DNA from: Acidobacteriota bacterium
GTDB lineage: Bacteria; Acidobacteriota; Blastocatellia; Pyrinomonadales; Pyrinomonadaceae
DNA length: 64,000 bases
Reading direction: 5' to 3'
NCBI GenBank assembly: GCA_016703965.1
Contig: JADJBB010000002.1
Span: forward strand, 1-64,000
Shown here: piece by piece, positions 15,436 to 24,105 of the stretch
Position numbering within the stretch: position 1 is the first letter of the stretch
Layout of the letters: each line of letters begins with the position of its first letter
Notes under the pieces: model-generated
The model's input: only the letters and a program-made list of their open reading frames with translations
The model's database searches: none
Told to the model about the DNA's origin: nothing
Position numbers and translations under genes: made by a program

Positions 15436-16462
15436 CCTTTGTCGTCGGTGGACGTTTCTGGTCCGGACGCTGCGGCGGCTGCGGGACCATGCGCTGCATA
15501 TTGGGATTAGCACCACCTTGCCCCGCCGGGTTGTACGGAACGAAGGCTCCGCCCGGCTGTGTGCCGCCCGGGCCGGCGGCGGGAGTGATCGCTATCCGGT
15601 GTTTGAATCCCAGATTGACATCTTCCAGGACGACGGCAGCCGCAGAAATGTCAATAAGTCTAAATCGTGCTCCGACAATATCATTCAGACGGGCACCGAA
15701 CGGGACAGTTTTACCTGTCTCGAGAAAGTACGCCGTGTCGTTGTTGTAACGCTTCCGGCCGATCATGCCTATATACTGCAGGGTCGATGGCCGAGGAGGA
15801 GCCATAACGGTCATTGAGAGCGGACCCGAGTACGCCACGCCGTTAGGAGTCTGCACAATGATCTGTCGCTGCCCTTCCTGTGCGACCATATTTTCTGTGA
15901 TCATCGCCGTTAGCTGTTGCGAACTAACAAAGTTAGTCGGCAGTTCAGACTGGTTAAAGTAAATTCGTGCGTCAGGCGTAAATCGGTCGCCGGAGATCTC
16001 GAGTTTTATCATGCCCTTCGTACCGGCATAAACACTCGCTGGTGTGACCGAATTAGCCAAAAAAACGGGTGTCGGAGCTACTGTCGGAGGCGGTACGACT
16101 GGTGTTGGCGGTGGCGTCGACGGCGGTGGCTGATACGGCGTTGGCGTTGGCGGCTCGTAAAAAGCGAAAATATTCCGGCCCGGATCCGGTGCACCGAACA
16201 TACCCGGTCTATACACGACAGGAACAGTGATGTTGAGGGCATTTTCGTCCGAAGTGGGTAAAGTGAATTGGTCATTTTTGACAGTCGTCACTTTTTTCGG
16301 TGTTGGCGTCGGAGAAGCCTTCGTCGTTGCAGTGGTAGCCGAACCCCCAAAGAAACTGCGGCCAAATGCCATATAGAGTGCCACGAGCGATACAACGCCG
16401 AGCACCGCTGCGGCGATGATCTTATTTCTCTCGCTTGGAGTTTTTCCGTCGAACAATCCCAT
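15395..16462 (-). CDS. PilP/GspC-like protein with IPT/TIG domain
   Basis: 355 residues. A short cytoplasmic N-terminus and one membrane anchor (IIAAAVLGVVSLVALYMAF) are followed by a Pro/Thr-rich periplasmic linker (residues ~50-135), an IPT/TIG-type Ig fold (~138-218, SVTPASVYAGTKGMIKLEISG) and a C-terminal small beta domain (~225-290, IGRKRYNNDTAYFLETGKTV), as in PilP/GspC, which contact the secretin. The C-terminus is low complexity and charged. The gene sits 17 nt after the PilO-like gene. A secretin gene is not present in the window. Confidence 0.7.
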   Translation of the reverse strand: MGLFDGKTPSERNKIIAAAVLGVVSLVALYMAFGRSFFGGSATTATTKASPTPTPKKVTTVKNDQFTLPTSDENALNITVPVVYRPGMFGAPDPGRNIFAFYEPPTPTPYQPPPSTPPPTPVVPPPTVAPTPVFLANSVTPASVYAGTKGMIKLEISGDRFTPDARIYFNQSELPTNFVSSQQLTAMITENMVAQEGQRQIIVQTPNGVAYSGPLSMTVMAPPRPSTLQYIGMIGRKRYNNDTAYFLETGKTVPFGARLNDIVGARFRLIDISAAAVVLEDVNLGFKHRIAITPAAGPGGTQPGGAFVPYNPAGQGGANPNMQRMVPQPPQRPDQKRPPTTKDDVDDNDDPPRPR

Positions 16463-16479
16463 TACTTCTTATTCAATGC

Positions 16480-17400
16480 TTACTGCGCCGCGGGTGCCGG
16501 AGCTTTATTTGGCCGGCGAAAATACGCTGCTAATTCAATATGCAGGCTGACGGTTTCACCGTGTGTCTTGCCCTGCTGTTTGGCCGAAACTCGCGGCTGT
16601 TCCTGAACTGAACCCGGCTGAGCCCCCGGAATGCTTCTCGGGTCGACCATTCCCGGCGTTCCCGGATTCATCGGATTTGGGGCGGCGGCGGTCTGTCGAT
16701 TTGTGTCAGGAGCCGTTTGGTCGCGGCGGTTGTTGCTGTCCGAGGGGGCGAGTTCGACCGTACTTACGATAATAAACTCCCGCCCGGTCTCTATCTCACG
16801 TATAAAGCGCCGAAGATTCTGATACGAACCTTCAAGAGTCATCGTGGCATAAACGCCAGGATAAATACTTCTAAACTTGGCACGGCCTTTTTCTTCTTCT
16901 GTCTGGCCTTCGCCTTTGATCTCGCTGGTCTCGAGCGGCACGTAGTCCGGTCCGGTTGTATTCACGAGGCCGTAGGCACTGATGAGCCCATTTAGCCGCT
17001 GATAGAGTGCGGCTTGTCCGGTTGATGTGACCGGCAAAAAGCGTGTTTCAAAATCATCGATACTATCGACGATCTTCGTGACCTGCGACTCGGTGTTCGT
17101 TATCTCGCCGTATTTTGATTTGGCGGTAAGCAGTTCCGATTCGAGACGGTCAGCCTCGGCTTTGTTTTTAACGAGTAAATTGTTGGAAGGCACGACCCAA
17201 AAAAAGTACGCTACCAGAGCCATCAATACTGCCAGAACTCCGGCGGCGACCGCTCCGATCTCGGGCGGTCCCCACATTCCTGCATAGACTTTTCTCGGCC
17301 GGTTCGAGGGTATCGAATCCGGGGCCTCGACGACGATGACCGTCTCTTTAACTTCGAGTGCGTCGGAAAATTCTTTTTGATCGATCTCAGGTTCAGCCAT
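16480..17400 (-). CDS. pilO: PilO/GspM-like inner-membrane alignment protein
   Basis: 306 residues. The cytoplasmic N-terminus is followed by one membrane segment (GAVAAGVLAVLMALVAYFFWVV), a coiled coil (~70-120, NKAEADRLESELLTAKSKY) and a ferredoxin-like PilO domain (~130-230, GQAALYQRLNGLISAYGLV, MTLEGSYQNLRRFIREIETG). The tail is Pro/Gln-rich. PilO pairs with PilN in the inner-membrane platform of type IV pili. Its start codon overlaps the PilN stop (TAATG), indicating translational coupling. Confidence 0.85.
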   Translation of the reverse strand: MAEPEIDQKEFSDALEVKETVIVVEAPDSIPSNRPRKVYAGMWGPPEIGAVAAGVLAVLMALVAYFFWVVPSNNLLVKNKAEADRLESELLTAKSKYGEITNTESQVTKIVDSIDDFETRFLPVTSTGQAALYQRLNGLISAYGLVNTTGPDYVPLETSEIKGEGQTEEEKGRAKFRSIYPGVYATMTLEGSYQNLRRFIREIETGREFIIVSTVELAPSDSNNRRDQTAPDTNRQTAAAPNPMNPGTPGMVDPRSIPGAQPGSVQEQPRVSAKQQGKTHGETVSLHIELAAYFRRPNKAPAPAAQ

Positions 17401-18029
17401 TATTGAGCGTTGCCTCCCTGGAGATTTTGAGCCGTCTCAGATACCGCGGCCGATGTCGAATATCCGTAGCCCGGCGTATAGATCAGGCGGAACGTATATT
17501 CGGTAAAGGTGACCCGCTCATTCTTTTGCAGATCCTGCCCGCGAAGCTCAGCGAGAAAAAGGCCCGAATTATTCATTCGCTCGATCATCTGCATCACGGC
17601 CGGATAATCACGGCTGATAACACCCAGTTCCAGTTCCGCTTTGATGCGGTCGCCATCCTGATAGATGTTCTCAACCGAGATACGCGATGCGCTGACGCTG
17701 CCGGGAAGCACAGCTTCGAGGTCGGCAAAAAGGCGTGACCAGCCAAACGTTTTGTTAGCCACCAGTTTGTGCGAAGCCGAAAGGATCGCTTTCTGATCCG
17801 GCGTTAAAAGCTGCTGTACTTTTTCTCCTTCGCCTTTCAGCTTCAGAATGTCGGCCTGACGCTCTTGAATGGCTTTTGCGAGGAGATCGTTCTTACTGCT
17901 GTTATCTCTGAGTTTAGCGATGCAGTAGACGCCGCCAGACGCGCTCGCAACGAGCAAAAGGCCAGCGATAAGATACGGCAGCACCCGGTTTCTGAACGGA
18001 TGGGTTGAAAGATTTAGCTTCGTGATCAC
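17400..18029 (-). CDS. pilN: PilN-like type IV pilus assembly protein
   Basis: 209 residues. It begins with the PilN-type INLS-x-PFRN element (TKLNLSTHPFRNRVLPYL), then a membrane segment (LIAGLLLVASASGGVYCIA), a coiled coil and a ferredoxin-like domain (GWSRLFADLEAVLPGSVSASRI). Normally a PilM ATPase-like gene lies just upstream; here the upstream neighbour is the FHA-GGDEF gene, 113 nt away. PilN would anchor the missing PilM and bind PilO. Confidence 0.85.
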   Translation of the reverse strand: MITKLNLSTHPFRNRVLPYLIAGLLLVASASGGVYCIAKLRDNSSKNDLLAKAIQERQADILKLKGEGEKVQQLLTPDQKAILSASHKLVANKTFGWSRLFADLEAVLPGSVSASRISVENIYQDGDRIKAELELGVISRDYPAVMQMIERMNNSGLFLAELRGQDLQKNERVTFTEYTFRLIYTPGYGYSTSAAVSETAQNLQGGNAQ

Positions 18030-18142
18030 CTGTGATTTACTACGTTATGCTCAAGCCCTGCGGCGAAAATTGCAAAATAAAATACTAGCACGAAAGATTT
18101 CCATTGTCTTTCACGTTTATCGGGGTCTAATTGTTGCAATAT

Positions 18143-19075
18143 TTAGTCGCGACGCGGCCGCGGCGGGCGCTCGGCTTCTTCCTGCGTAATGTCGCGATAT
18201 GCGGCGACGCGGTTGCGGCCTTCGCGTTTAGCTCGATACAGGGCAGAATCTGCCATTTCGACAAGCTCGATCGGGTCATGCGAATCTTCGGGGAACGACG
18301 AGACGCCTATACTAACTGTTATATTGTGGGTTCCCTTAGTGTCTGCTTGACGAAGGACGCTGAAATTATAGCTTTCGATACTCGCCCGAATTCTTTCCGC
18401 CGCGATGAGTCCTTGAGGGAGATCCGCATCGAGCAGGAAGGCCGCAAATTCGTCTCCGCCGAATCGAGCAGCGGCGTCACCTGTTCGCAAGTTCGTCATG
18501 ATCGAAAATCCGATCTCTTCTATAGTTTTGCTGCCGGTCAGATGGCCATGCGTGTCGTTTACGCTCTTGAAATTGTCGCCGTCCATCATCAGTACGCAGA
18601 ATGGCCTATCCTCAGCTGTCGCACGGCCAGCCTCGCGGCGAAGTTCGGAGAAGAATGAACGGCTCGAGAGCAGCCCGGTCAGGTCGTCGTGCGAGATCAG
18701 TCGGTGGATCTGGCGTTGGTATTCGCGATCGATCTCGTCAAGCAGGTCAAATCTCAGTATCGTCTCGCCGATCGTTATTTTATCGCCATTGTTGAGCTTC
18801 TCGCGGCGGATCCGGCGGCCGTTAAGAAAGGTTCCGTTTCGAGAATCGAGGTCGGTCAGAATATATTCCGTTGCGCTTGGACGGTCGCCATGAACTGTCG
18901 AGACCTTGGCATGCTGGCGGGAAACCTGCGTATCGTTCACACGAACGTCTGCTTCGAGAGCCCGGCCGAGAATAACGTCCTCGCGTTCCAGCGGGATCGG
19001 AACGGCGATAAGCTCACCGCTAAGGAAAACCAAAGCAGGCTTAAGGTCGCGGCGGGTGATCTCGGAATCGTTCAT
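18143..19075 (-). CDS. Diguanylate cyclase with N-terminal FHA domain
   Basis: 310 residues from the ATG at 19075 (a TTG at 19099 would add eight residues). FHA domain at about 20-110, with ILGRALEADVRVNDTQVSRQH and LDSRNGTFLNGRRI, the phosphothreonine-binding residues. A short helical linker leads to a GGDEF domain (~125-300): SHDDLTGLLSSRSF, DGDNFKSVNDTHGH and an intact active site GGDEF. An RxxD inhibitory site (RTGD) lies five residues before GGDEF, so feedback inhibition by c-di-GMP is expected. It is a cytoplasmic, phosphorylation-responsive c-di-GMP synthase just upstream of the pilus platform genes. Confidence 0.93.
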   Translation of the reverse strand: MNDSEITRRDLKPALVFLSGELIAVPIPLEREDVILGRALEADVRVNDTQVSRQHAKVSTVHGDRPSATEYILTDLDSRNGTFLNGRRIRREKLNNGDKITIGETILRFDLLDEIDREYQRQIHRLISHDDLTGLLSSRSFFSELRREAGRATAEDRPFCVLMMDGDNFKSVNDTHGHLTGSKTIEEIGFSIMTNLRTGDAAARFGGDEFAAFLLDADLPQGLIAAERIRASIESYNFSVLRQADTKGTHNITVSIGVSSFPEDSHDPIELVEMADSALYRAKREGRNRVAAYRDITQEEAERPPRPRRD

Positions 19076-19164
19076 ATAGGCCGGGTGGGAATCGGGCAAG
19101 CATTTACCAGAATAACCTATTCGTTACAATAATTTCCAGACTTTTTTTCTGGGCTAAACCCAAT

Positions 19165-19194
19165 AAAAAAGACGGCCCTGGCGAGGGCCGTCTT
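19165..19194 (-). terminator. Intrinsic terminator of the fimbrial operon
   Basis: On the minus strand AAGACGGCCCT, a 4-nt loop (CGCC) and AGGGCCGTCTT form an 11-bp stem (plus 19169-19194), followed by Ts. It lies 27 nt downstream of the usher-like gene and separates that operon from the FHA-GGDEF gene. Confidence 0.9.
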
Positions 19195-19220
19195 CCTATG
19201 CGGTTGCTTATCAGAAAACC

Positions 19221-21752
19221 TCAAGGCTGCTTAGCCGGAAATTTCTTGACTTCGGCGGGAATATTGATAACAGCGAGGTTTATTTCGCTCGTTTCGCGTC
19301 CGGCGAAAGCCTGGACCGCCAGCGGTTTCTGAGCTGAGACCATTTTCTCCGGCAGAGTTTTTTCGTCGAGTAGAAAAACATGTTCGCCCGGCGGCAGATC
19401 TGCGATGGTGAAGCTGCCGTCCGCATCGGTCAGCGTGTCGCGCCCGCTGCCCGTTACGACGCGAACGTCAGCGAGAGGTATTTCGCCTTCGTCGAATCTT
19501 CCGTTCTCGTTTGTATCGAGCCACACGCGGCCGGAGATGCGGCCGGTCCGGACAAGTCGAAAATCCTGGTTCGCCGTGTGGCCGGGCCTAAGCTTGGTTC
19601 TCTCGGCAGCGTTGCTCAGCAAGGTCAGATCGGCACGCACCGAAAGCAGATCAAGATAGACTTCGTGATCGCCGGAAGTGATCGATTCGAACTGATAAAT
19701 GCCGTTTTCGTCCGAGACCACGTAGCGATTACCGTCGACACGAACCTTAACGTCCGACTGCGGTTTATCGACCGATGGATCGAATTTTCCGTCCTGATCC
19801 ACATCCTGATAAACGCGACCCGAGATCTTGCCAAAGGAATTTATCTCCGACGTTGGCGAATCGAGAAAAGCCTGAGCTTCACGCTTTCTGAAAAGCGTTC
19901 CGCGAAGACTGACGAGAACGGTGGCGCCGTTGTTCGTGTTGTAATAGTTGACCTGTAGCGATGCCTGACGCGGCAGTTTGACCGATGCTGCAAGCCGTTG
20001 GTACGGCGAAAATCCTGAGGCCGGCGAATAACTATAACCCGCTCCGGCGCTAAAGCTGAGACGCTGTTTGAGCAGATTCGACGTTCGCCAATCGATCTGG
20101 CCGTTGTAAGAACGCCTATTTCCGAATCCCTGGCTAATTTCGATCGCGTTCGTATCGTTTACCGAGAAATTGGCCCCAAACTGAGCATTCACCAACGCGG
20201 CACCGATATTCTTGATCCGCGTCGCGTTCGCGTATAGCCGCACTCGGGAAAAATCTTTCGAAGCGTTCAGTGTCGTAAACGAGGCCGATCGGATCTGGCT
20301 TGTGCTGCTCTGGGTATGCGAGAAATGAAATCGCGGAGCTGCCGCCGAAGGCGTGATAGCAAACGCCGCGGTCACAAACTTATTATTCTGCGTGTTGTCG
20401 CCGGGCCGACGCGAAATACTGGCGTTGATCGACGTCGAAAGCCACTTTGCCGGTGACCAAGTCACGCCGGCGGCTTTCATGTCGAGCGGTTCGCGAACGC
20501 CGGACTGCGGGCTGAGAAAATTGCGGCTGATATTCGTATATCGTGCCTGAACGGCGAGGTCTTCGCGGAGCTGGAAAGTTCCAGTGAAATCGACGGCTGT
20601 TCCGGCTCCCGCCGTGCGGCGGGTCGAGTTGTCAAGCCGGTCAAAGATTCCGTAGGCTATGTCGCTTTGCAGACGGATGCGTTCGGACTCATACGAAACG
20701 TTTCCGGTACCGAAAGTGCCGTTCCGGTTCGCCGAGCTAAACCGCATTGCTCCGCCCGAAAAAGTAACTTTTCTGCTGTTTTGGCCAAACACATCTGATC
20801 TGCCGGTGACAAATGCTCCGAAGATATTCGTGTCATAGCGCGCCAATTTGCGAATGCCGAAATACTCCCCGGAAAACTCGTTGGTGAATGGCAGCACAAC
20901 CCCCGAATAAGTTCGTCCGCCAAACCCGGTGACCGTGAGATCACCAACCGGAGTACTTACTGAAAGACCTCTAATATTCGCAGCCATGAACTGAAGAGTT
21001 CCGCCGGTACCCATGTCTCCCGCCGTGATATGCTGTCCGTTCGGGCGTTGGAGATTGAAGGTGGCATTCTGCACCGAGATGCCGCGGGAAGAACTGCTTG
21101 CATTTGAAGAAAACGAAAATCGGCCATCGGCGAGCCGTCCCGCGCCTAGCAGCACCAAACTGTGAGCTGCTGTCGACGAATATCGATTGAGGTTATATTC
21201 GTAATCGATCTGCTGAATGTCGGCTATGCCTCGTGCGTTCTTGGTTTGATTGGCTGAAGAGGCCGGAATTCCACGGGTGATCGTGACAATGTTCTTATCG
21301 CTTTCGTAACGGATCGACACCTCAAAAAGGCTCGCCGCGATCTCGATCGGGAGCATGAATTCGTAAGTATTAGGAGGAAAATTGATCTCGCTGGCGTTCG
21401 CAACCGAGAGAATAGCCGAGCCGTTTTCCCGCACCTGTCCGACGCGGGCGTTAAGCTCCGCGACAACGCCATTCGATCGCCGAACGCTAACCGAACGCGA
21501 TGCAGAAGACATAGTTACCACATCGCCGAGAGCCTGGGCGATCGCTGCGACCGGCACAAGAATACGGCCGTTAAGCCGCTGGGCACTGCTGTTGGGGCCG
21601 GACAAGGTCCGCCCGTTGACCGTTACCGCTGCAAATTGGATCTGCGAAGAATCTGCGGTATCACTGTTCGCCGCCAAAGCAAACACGGGCCCGAACGCTG
21701 TAATAAGCGCCAGAAGGCCGATGATCGTTATGTTGGCTAGCTTGGAGTTCAT
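19221..21752 (-). CDS. Usher-like outer-membrane barrel with stalk domain and SdrD-type repeats
   Basis: 843 residues. Signal peptide to ~29 (IIGLLALITAFGPVFALAA). Residues ~40-165 form a copper-amine-oxidase-N-like stalk domain (RLNGRILVPVAAIAQALGDV). Residues ~180-630 are long alternating beta strands typical of an outer-membrane barrel (RLQSDIAYGIFDRLD, DLAVQARYTNISRNF, KLPRQASLQVNYYN). Two SdrD/Cna-B-like domains follow (~640-710, GRVYQDVDQDGKFDPSVD; ~725-800, GRVWLDTNENGRFDEGE). Its position after three fimbrial-subunit genes and a chaperone gene argues for a secretion pore/usher. Domain order differs from a classical FimD, which has a plug and periplasmic NTD/CTDs. The usher role is inferred from context. 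Confidence 0.7.
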   Translation of the reverse strand: MNSKLANITIIGLLALITAFGPVFALAANSDTADSSQIQFAAVTVNGRTLSGPNSSAQRLNGRILVPVAAIAQALGDVVTMSSASRSVSVRRSNGVVAELNARVGQVRENGSAILSVANASEINFPPNTYEFMLPIEIAASLFEVSIRYESDKNIVTITRGIPASSANQTKNARGIADIQQIDYEYNLNRYSSTAAHSLVLLGAGRLADGRFSFSSNASSSSRGISVQNATFNLQRPNGQHITAGDMGTGGTLQFMAANIRGLSVSTPVGDLTVTGFGGRTYSGVVLPFTNEFSGEYFGIRKLARYDTNIFGAFVTGRSDVFGQNSRKVTFSGGAMRFSSANRNGTFGTGNVSYESERIRLQSDIAYGIFDRLDNSTRRTAGAGTAVDFTGTFQLREDLAVQARYTNISRNFLSPQSGVREPLDMKAAGVTWSPAKWLSTSINASISRRPGDNTQNNKFVTAAFAITPSAAAPRFHFSHTQSSTSQIRSASFTTLNASKDFSRVRLYANATRIKNIGAALVNAQFGANFSVNDTNAIEISQGFGNRRSYNGQIDWRTSNLLKQRLSFSAGAGYSYSPASGFSPYQRLAASVKLPRQASLQVNYYNTNNGATVLVSLRGTLFRKREAQAFLDSPTSEINSFGKISGRVYQDVDQDGKFDPSVDKPQSDVKVRVDGNRYVVSDENGIYQFESITSGDHEVYLDLLSVRADLTLLSNAAERTKLRPGHTANQDFRLVRTGRISGRVWLDTNENGRFDEGEIPLADVRVVTGSGRDTLTDADGSFTIADLPPGEHVFLLDEKTLPEKMVSAQKPLAVQAFAGRETSEINLAVINIPAEVKKFPAKQP

Positions 21753-21755
21753 CTT

Positions 21756-22622
21756 TTACGGCTTCTTGGCAGGCTTGTCTCCGGCAGCGATCTGTGTCTT
21801 GACGACCAAGTCGGTGATGCCTTCCGTTACTTTTCCACCATCCTGGAAATCGATGCGGTACTTGACCGTGTAGCTTCCGGGAGCAAGGGCTTTTGCTATT
21901 GTTACCGGCTGATCAAGCCGGGAACCGGCAAGTACCGGCAGGATCTCGGATTCGGGAACGTCGGCGACCCTTTTGCCGTCCACGTCGAAAACCTTGACGT
22001 TTGCGACCGGCCGGATGACGCTGTTGCCATCGTTCTTGAGCGTCGGCGTGACGAGAATACCGTCTGGCGTTGATTCGGCGATGAGGTTTTCAACGCTTCC
22101 TTTTTTCGTCAGGCCCGGTACTTTAATGTAAAAAACCGAAGCCATGCGGTAGCGAACGATCATCTGTTTGACGTTTGCCTCGTACTTCAGCTTTTCGGGA
22201 CGCTGCTCGATGATGAGGGAAGTCAGGTGATCCCCAGGAAGGGCGTTCTGCGGCACGGCGATCGTTACGCGGATCTGATGTATCGTACCCGGAACGATAG
22301 CAGCCTCTCCCGGTGTATAAATGAGCCATTGGCTGGCGGAATTCTCGCGGGTGTTTGCTTTGAAATATTCCACCCGGCCGTCCTTCGTAATAGTCCAGTC
22401 GTTGAGCGAGGCGACGATCCTGACCGGTTCCTTGCTTTCGCCGCCGGCACGGTAATCGAGGTTGACGACGACCGTGGTCTCGGTACCCGGCTTCATGTCG
22501 AGTTCGAAACGAGCGGGAGAAACCGCCATGCTACCGCCTGCGGACACAGGGCTATTAGGGGGTGTTTGAGCCGAAATGACAGCTGAAAACGAGATTAAAA
22601 GCAAAAATATAATCGATTTCAT
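21756..22622 (-). CDS. PapD-like periplasmic pilus chaperone
   Basis: 288 residues with signal peptide (SIIFLLLISFSAVISAQ). The N-terminal Ig-like domain shows the chaperone pattern: GGSMAVSPARFELDMKPG, a strand TTVVVNLDYRAGG, then the hydrophobic donor-strand-like region and VRYRMASVFYIKVPG. A second Ig-like domain follows (GILVTPTLKNDGNSVIRPVA, ending APGSYTVKYRIDF). Such chaperones fold and cap fimbrial subunits in the periplasm before delivery to the usher. The stop lies 3 nt before the usher-like start and the gene follows the third subunit by 23 nt. The last residues (KPAKKP) are basic. Confidence 0.8.
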   Translation of the reverse strand: MKSIIFLLLISFSAVISAQTPPNSPVSAGGSMAVSPARFELDMKPGTETTVVVNLDYRAGGESKEPVRIVASLNDWTITKDGRVEYFKANTRENSASQWLIYTPGEAAIVPGTIHQIRVTIAVPQNALPGDHLTSLIIEQRPEKLKYEANVKQMIVRYRMASVFYIKVPGLTKKGSVENLIAESTPDGILVTPTLKNDGNSVIRPVANVKVFDVDGKRVADVPESEILPVLAGSRLDQPVTIAKALAPGSYTVKYRIDFQDGGKVTEGITDLVVKTQIAAGDKPAKKP

Positions 22623-22645
22623 GATTGGTTGTGATGGGAACCAAG

Positions 22646-23314
22646 TTAACAGGGGACGGCCGGACCGGCTGAGATCGTGAAAGTGATAACAGCAGTCGTA
22701 GTCCCGGGAGCATAAAACTGCGGCGTAATAACAAGGATCGCGTCGAAGATATAACCGTCGTTCGTCGCGCGTGAGGCTCCGCCATTCGAGAGCCGCGGGC
22801 CGCTCAGTATTGTGGTACTTCCGACGATGTCACTAAGGTCCGACGGATATTGGGCCCGGCCGCTGGCGTTGATCGTAACTCCGCTCGACGGGTCGTTGTT
22901 AAATGGCGAATAAAATATGTGACTGCTCCGTGTGCAGACACGGGAATTTGAGCCCATCGCACGAAAATTGTTTACGCCGAAACCGATATCTGTTGTCTGT
23001 ACAGCTTGCGGATTTGCGTTGGTCGAAGTCGTCAGCGAAGCCCTCACGCGGTACGGTTGGTTACTGCGGACAGCGATCGGGACGACAACTTTGACGATAT
23101 TATTCGTATTCAGTGGTGAGACCTCGCCAAAATCGACAGTTACCGAGAGGTTATTTAGAACACTGGAACTGCCGGACACAGAGCCGCTCAAGGCCCCGGT
23201 TATGGTCGGGCTTCCGCCGCTTGAAATATCGAGGGCCTGAGCCGGTGCAAGGCTCACACCTCCGATCAACAAGAGGCAGAAAAGAACTAAAATACAGTAG
23301 GTATTCCCGTTCAT
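22646..23314 (-). CDS. Fimbrial subunit-like protein 3 (divergent, Cys-containing)
   Basis: 222 residues with signal peptide (ILVLFCLLLIGGVSLAPAQA). The layout matches the two preceding subunits: SGSVSGSSSVLNNLSVTVDFG, then the shared block VVVPIAVRSNQPYRVRASL, a TTDIGFGVNNFR strand, and the terminal FYAPGTTTAVITFTISAG. It differs in having Cys in the mid-region (SRVCTRSSHIF) and a terminal Cys (GPAVPC), which could form a disulfide. The variant sequence and last position among the subunits suggest a minor or tip/adaptor subunit. The stop-start spacing to the second subunit is a few nucleotides. Confidence 0.7.
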   Translation of the reverse strand: MNGNTYCILVLFCLLLIGGVSLAPAQALDISSGGSPTITGALSGSVSGSSSVLNNLSVTVDFGEVSPLNTNNIVKVVVPIAVRSNQPYRVRASLTTSTNANPQAVQTTDIGFGVNNFRAMGSNSRVCTRSSHIFYSPFNNDPSSGVTINASGRAQYPSDLSDIVGSTTILSGPRLSNGGASRATNDGYIFDAILVITPQFYAPGTTTAVITFTISAGPAVPC

Positions 23315-23318
23315 TTTA

Positions 23319-24026
23319 CTAAGGTGCTGTAACAGTAAATGTGGCGACGACGGTAGTCGTGCCGGTTTCGTAGAATTGGGGTTTGACGGCGAAGATCGCG
23401 GGAACGGTCAGGCCATTGGTGTTGGAACGCGGGACCGCGTTCATAATAAATGAGCCGCTTAGAGCTGTCGTTGATGCCGAAAAAGCACTTAGATTTGATC
23501 TGACAGCCGTGAAGTTATAGCGTCCCGTGGTTCCGTTGACCGAGCCGTTGGCAACGAGCGTCGGGTCACCGGCTGTCGCGTTCGTATCGGTTCCAGTTGT
23601 GTTTACGCCTACGCCGCTGCGGACGACGCTGCCTAGGCCGAAGCCAACGTCGGCCGCTGTTATCTCATTTGCTGTCGAACCGGAACTCGACACTGTCGCC
23701 GACAGCGAAAGTACGTAGGCCGCATTGCTGCGAAGCTTTAACGGCACACTCGCTGTAACAAAACTGTTGGTATTTGCGGGGCCAAGTTCGCCGAGGTTTA
23801 CGACGGCAGCAAGCGGGTTGTTCACCGTGCCGTTCGTCGTAATACCGCCGCCTGAATTTCCGGTCAGGGTGATCGCTCCGCCTGAATTCAGCTCGACAAA
23901 CTTTGAAACCGTCGCGCTCATACTCACGGTTCCCGTCGTGCTCTGGGACAATGCCGTCGACGCCAGGGCGACGAGCAACGCGAAGATCCCAACCAATATC
24001 GGGAAAGTTCCTTCTGATCCTTTCAT
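23319..24026 (-). CDS. Fimbrial subunit-like protein 2
   Basis: 235 residues from the ATG at 24026, preceded by a good GGAG ribosome site (TTGGAGAAGAAAATG); the TTG four codons earlier is inside that site and is rejected. Signal peptide FPILVGIFALLVALASTALS. The mature protein is Gly/Ser/Thr/Asn-rich beta structure, with TTGTVSMSATVSKFVELNSGG, KLRSNAAYVLSLSATV, and the C-terminal strand FYETGTTTVVATFTVTAP. It is clearly a paralogue of the first subunit (24106-24804), sharing long blocks, so the pair arose by tandem duplication. The final alternating hydrophobic strand fits the chaperone/donor-strand mechanism. Confidence 0.75.
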   Translation of the reverse strand: MKGSEGTFPILVGIFALLVALASTALSQSTTGTVSMSATVSKFVELNSGGAITLTGNSGGGITTNGTVNNPLAAVVNLGELGPANTNSFVTASVPLKLRSNAAYVLSLSATVSSSGSTANEITAADVGFGLGSVVRSGVGVNTTGTDTNATAGDPTLVANGSVNGTTGRYNFTAVRSNLSAFSASTTALSGSFIMNAVPRSNTNGLTVPAIFAVKPQFYETGTTTVVATFTVTAP

Positions 24027-24047
24027 TTTCTTCTCCAATAAAAGGCT

Positions 24048-24080
24048 GCGTACCGCCGCGGGGGGGCTGCGGCGGTACGC
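24048..24080 (-). terminator. Strong intercistronic hairpin after the first fimbrial subunit
   Basis: A perfect 12-bp stem, GCGTACCGCCGC (24048-24059) against 24069-24080 with a G-rich 9-nt loop, lies in the 79 nt between subunit 1 and the start of subunit 2. On the minus strand only a weak U-tract (CCTTTTATT) follows. It probably acts as a partial terminator or 3' RNA stabiliser, raising subunit 1 over downstream genes. Confidence 0.65.
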
Positions 24081-24105
24081 GCCGAAAAAGCCAAAATGGC
24101 TTAAG

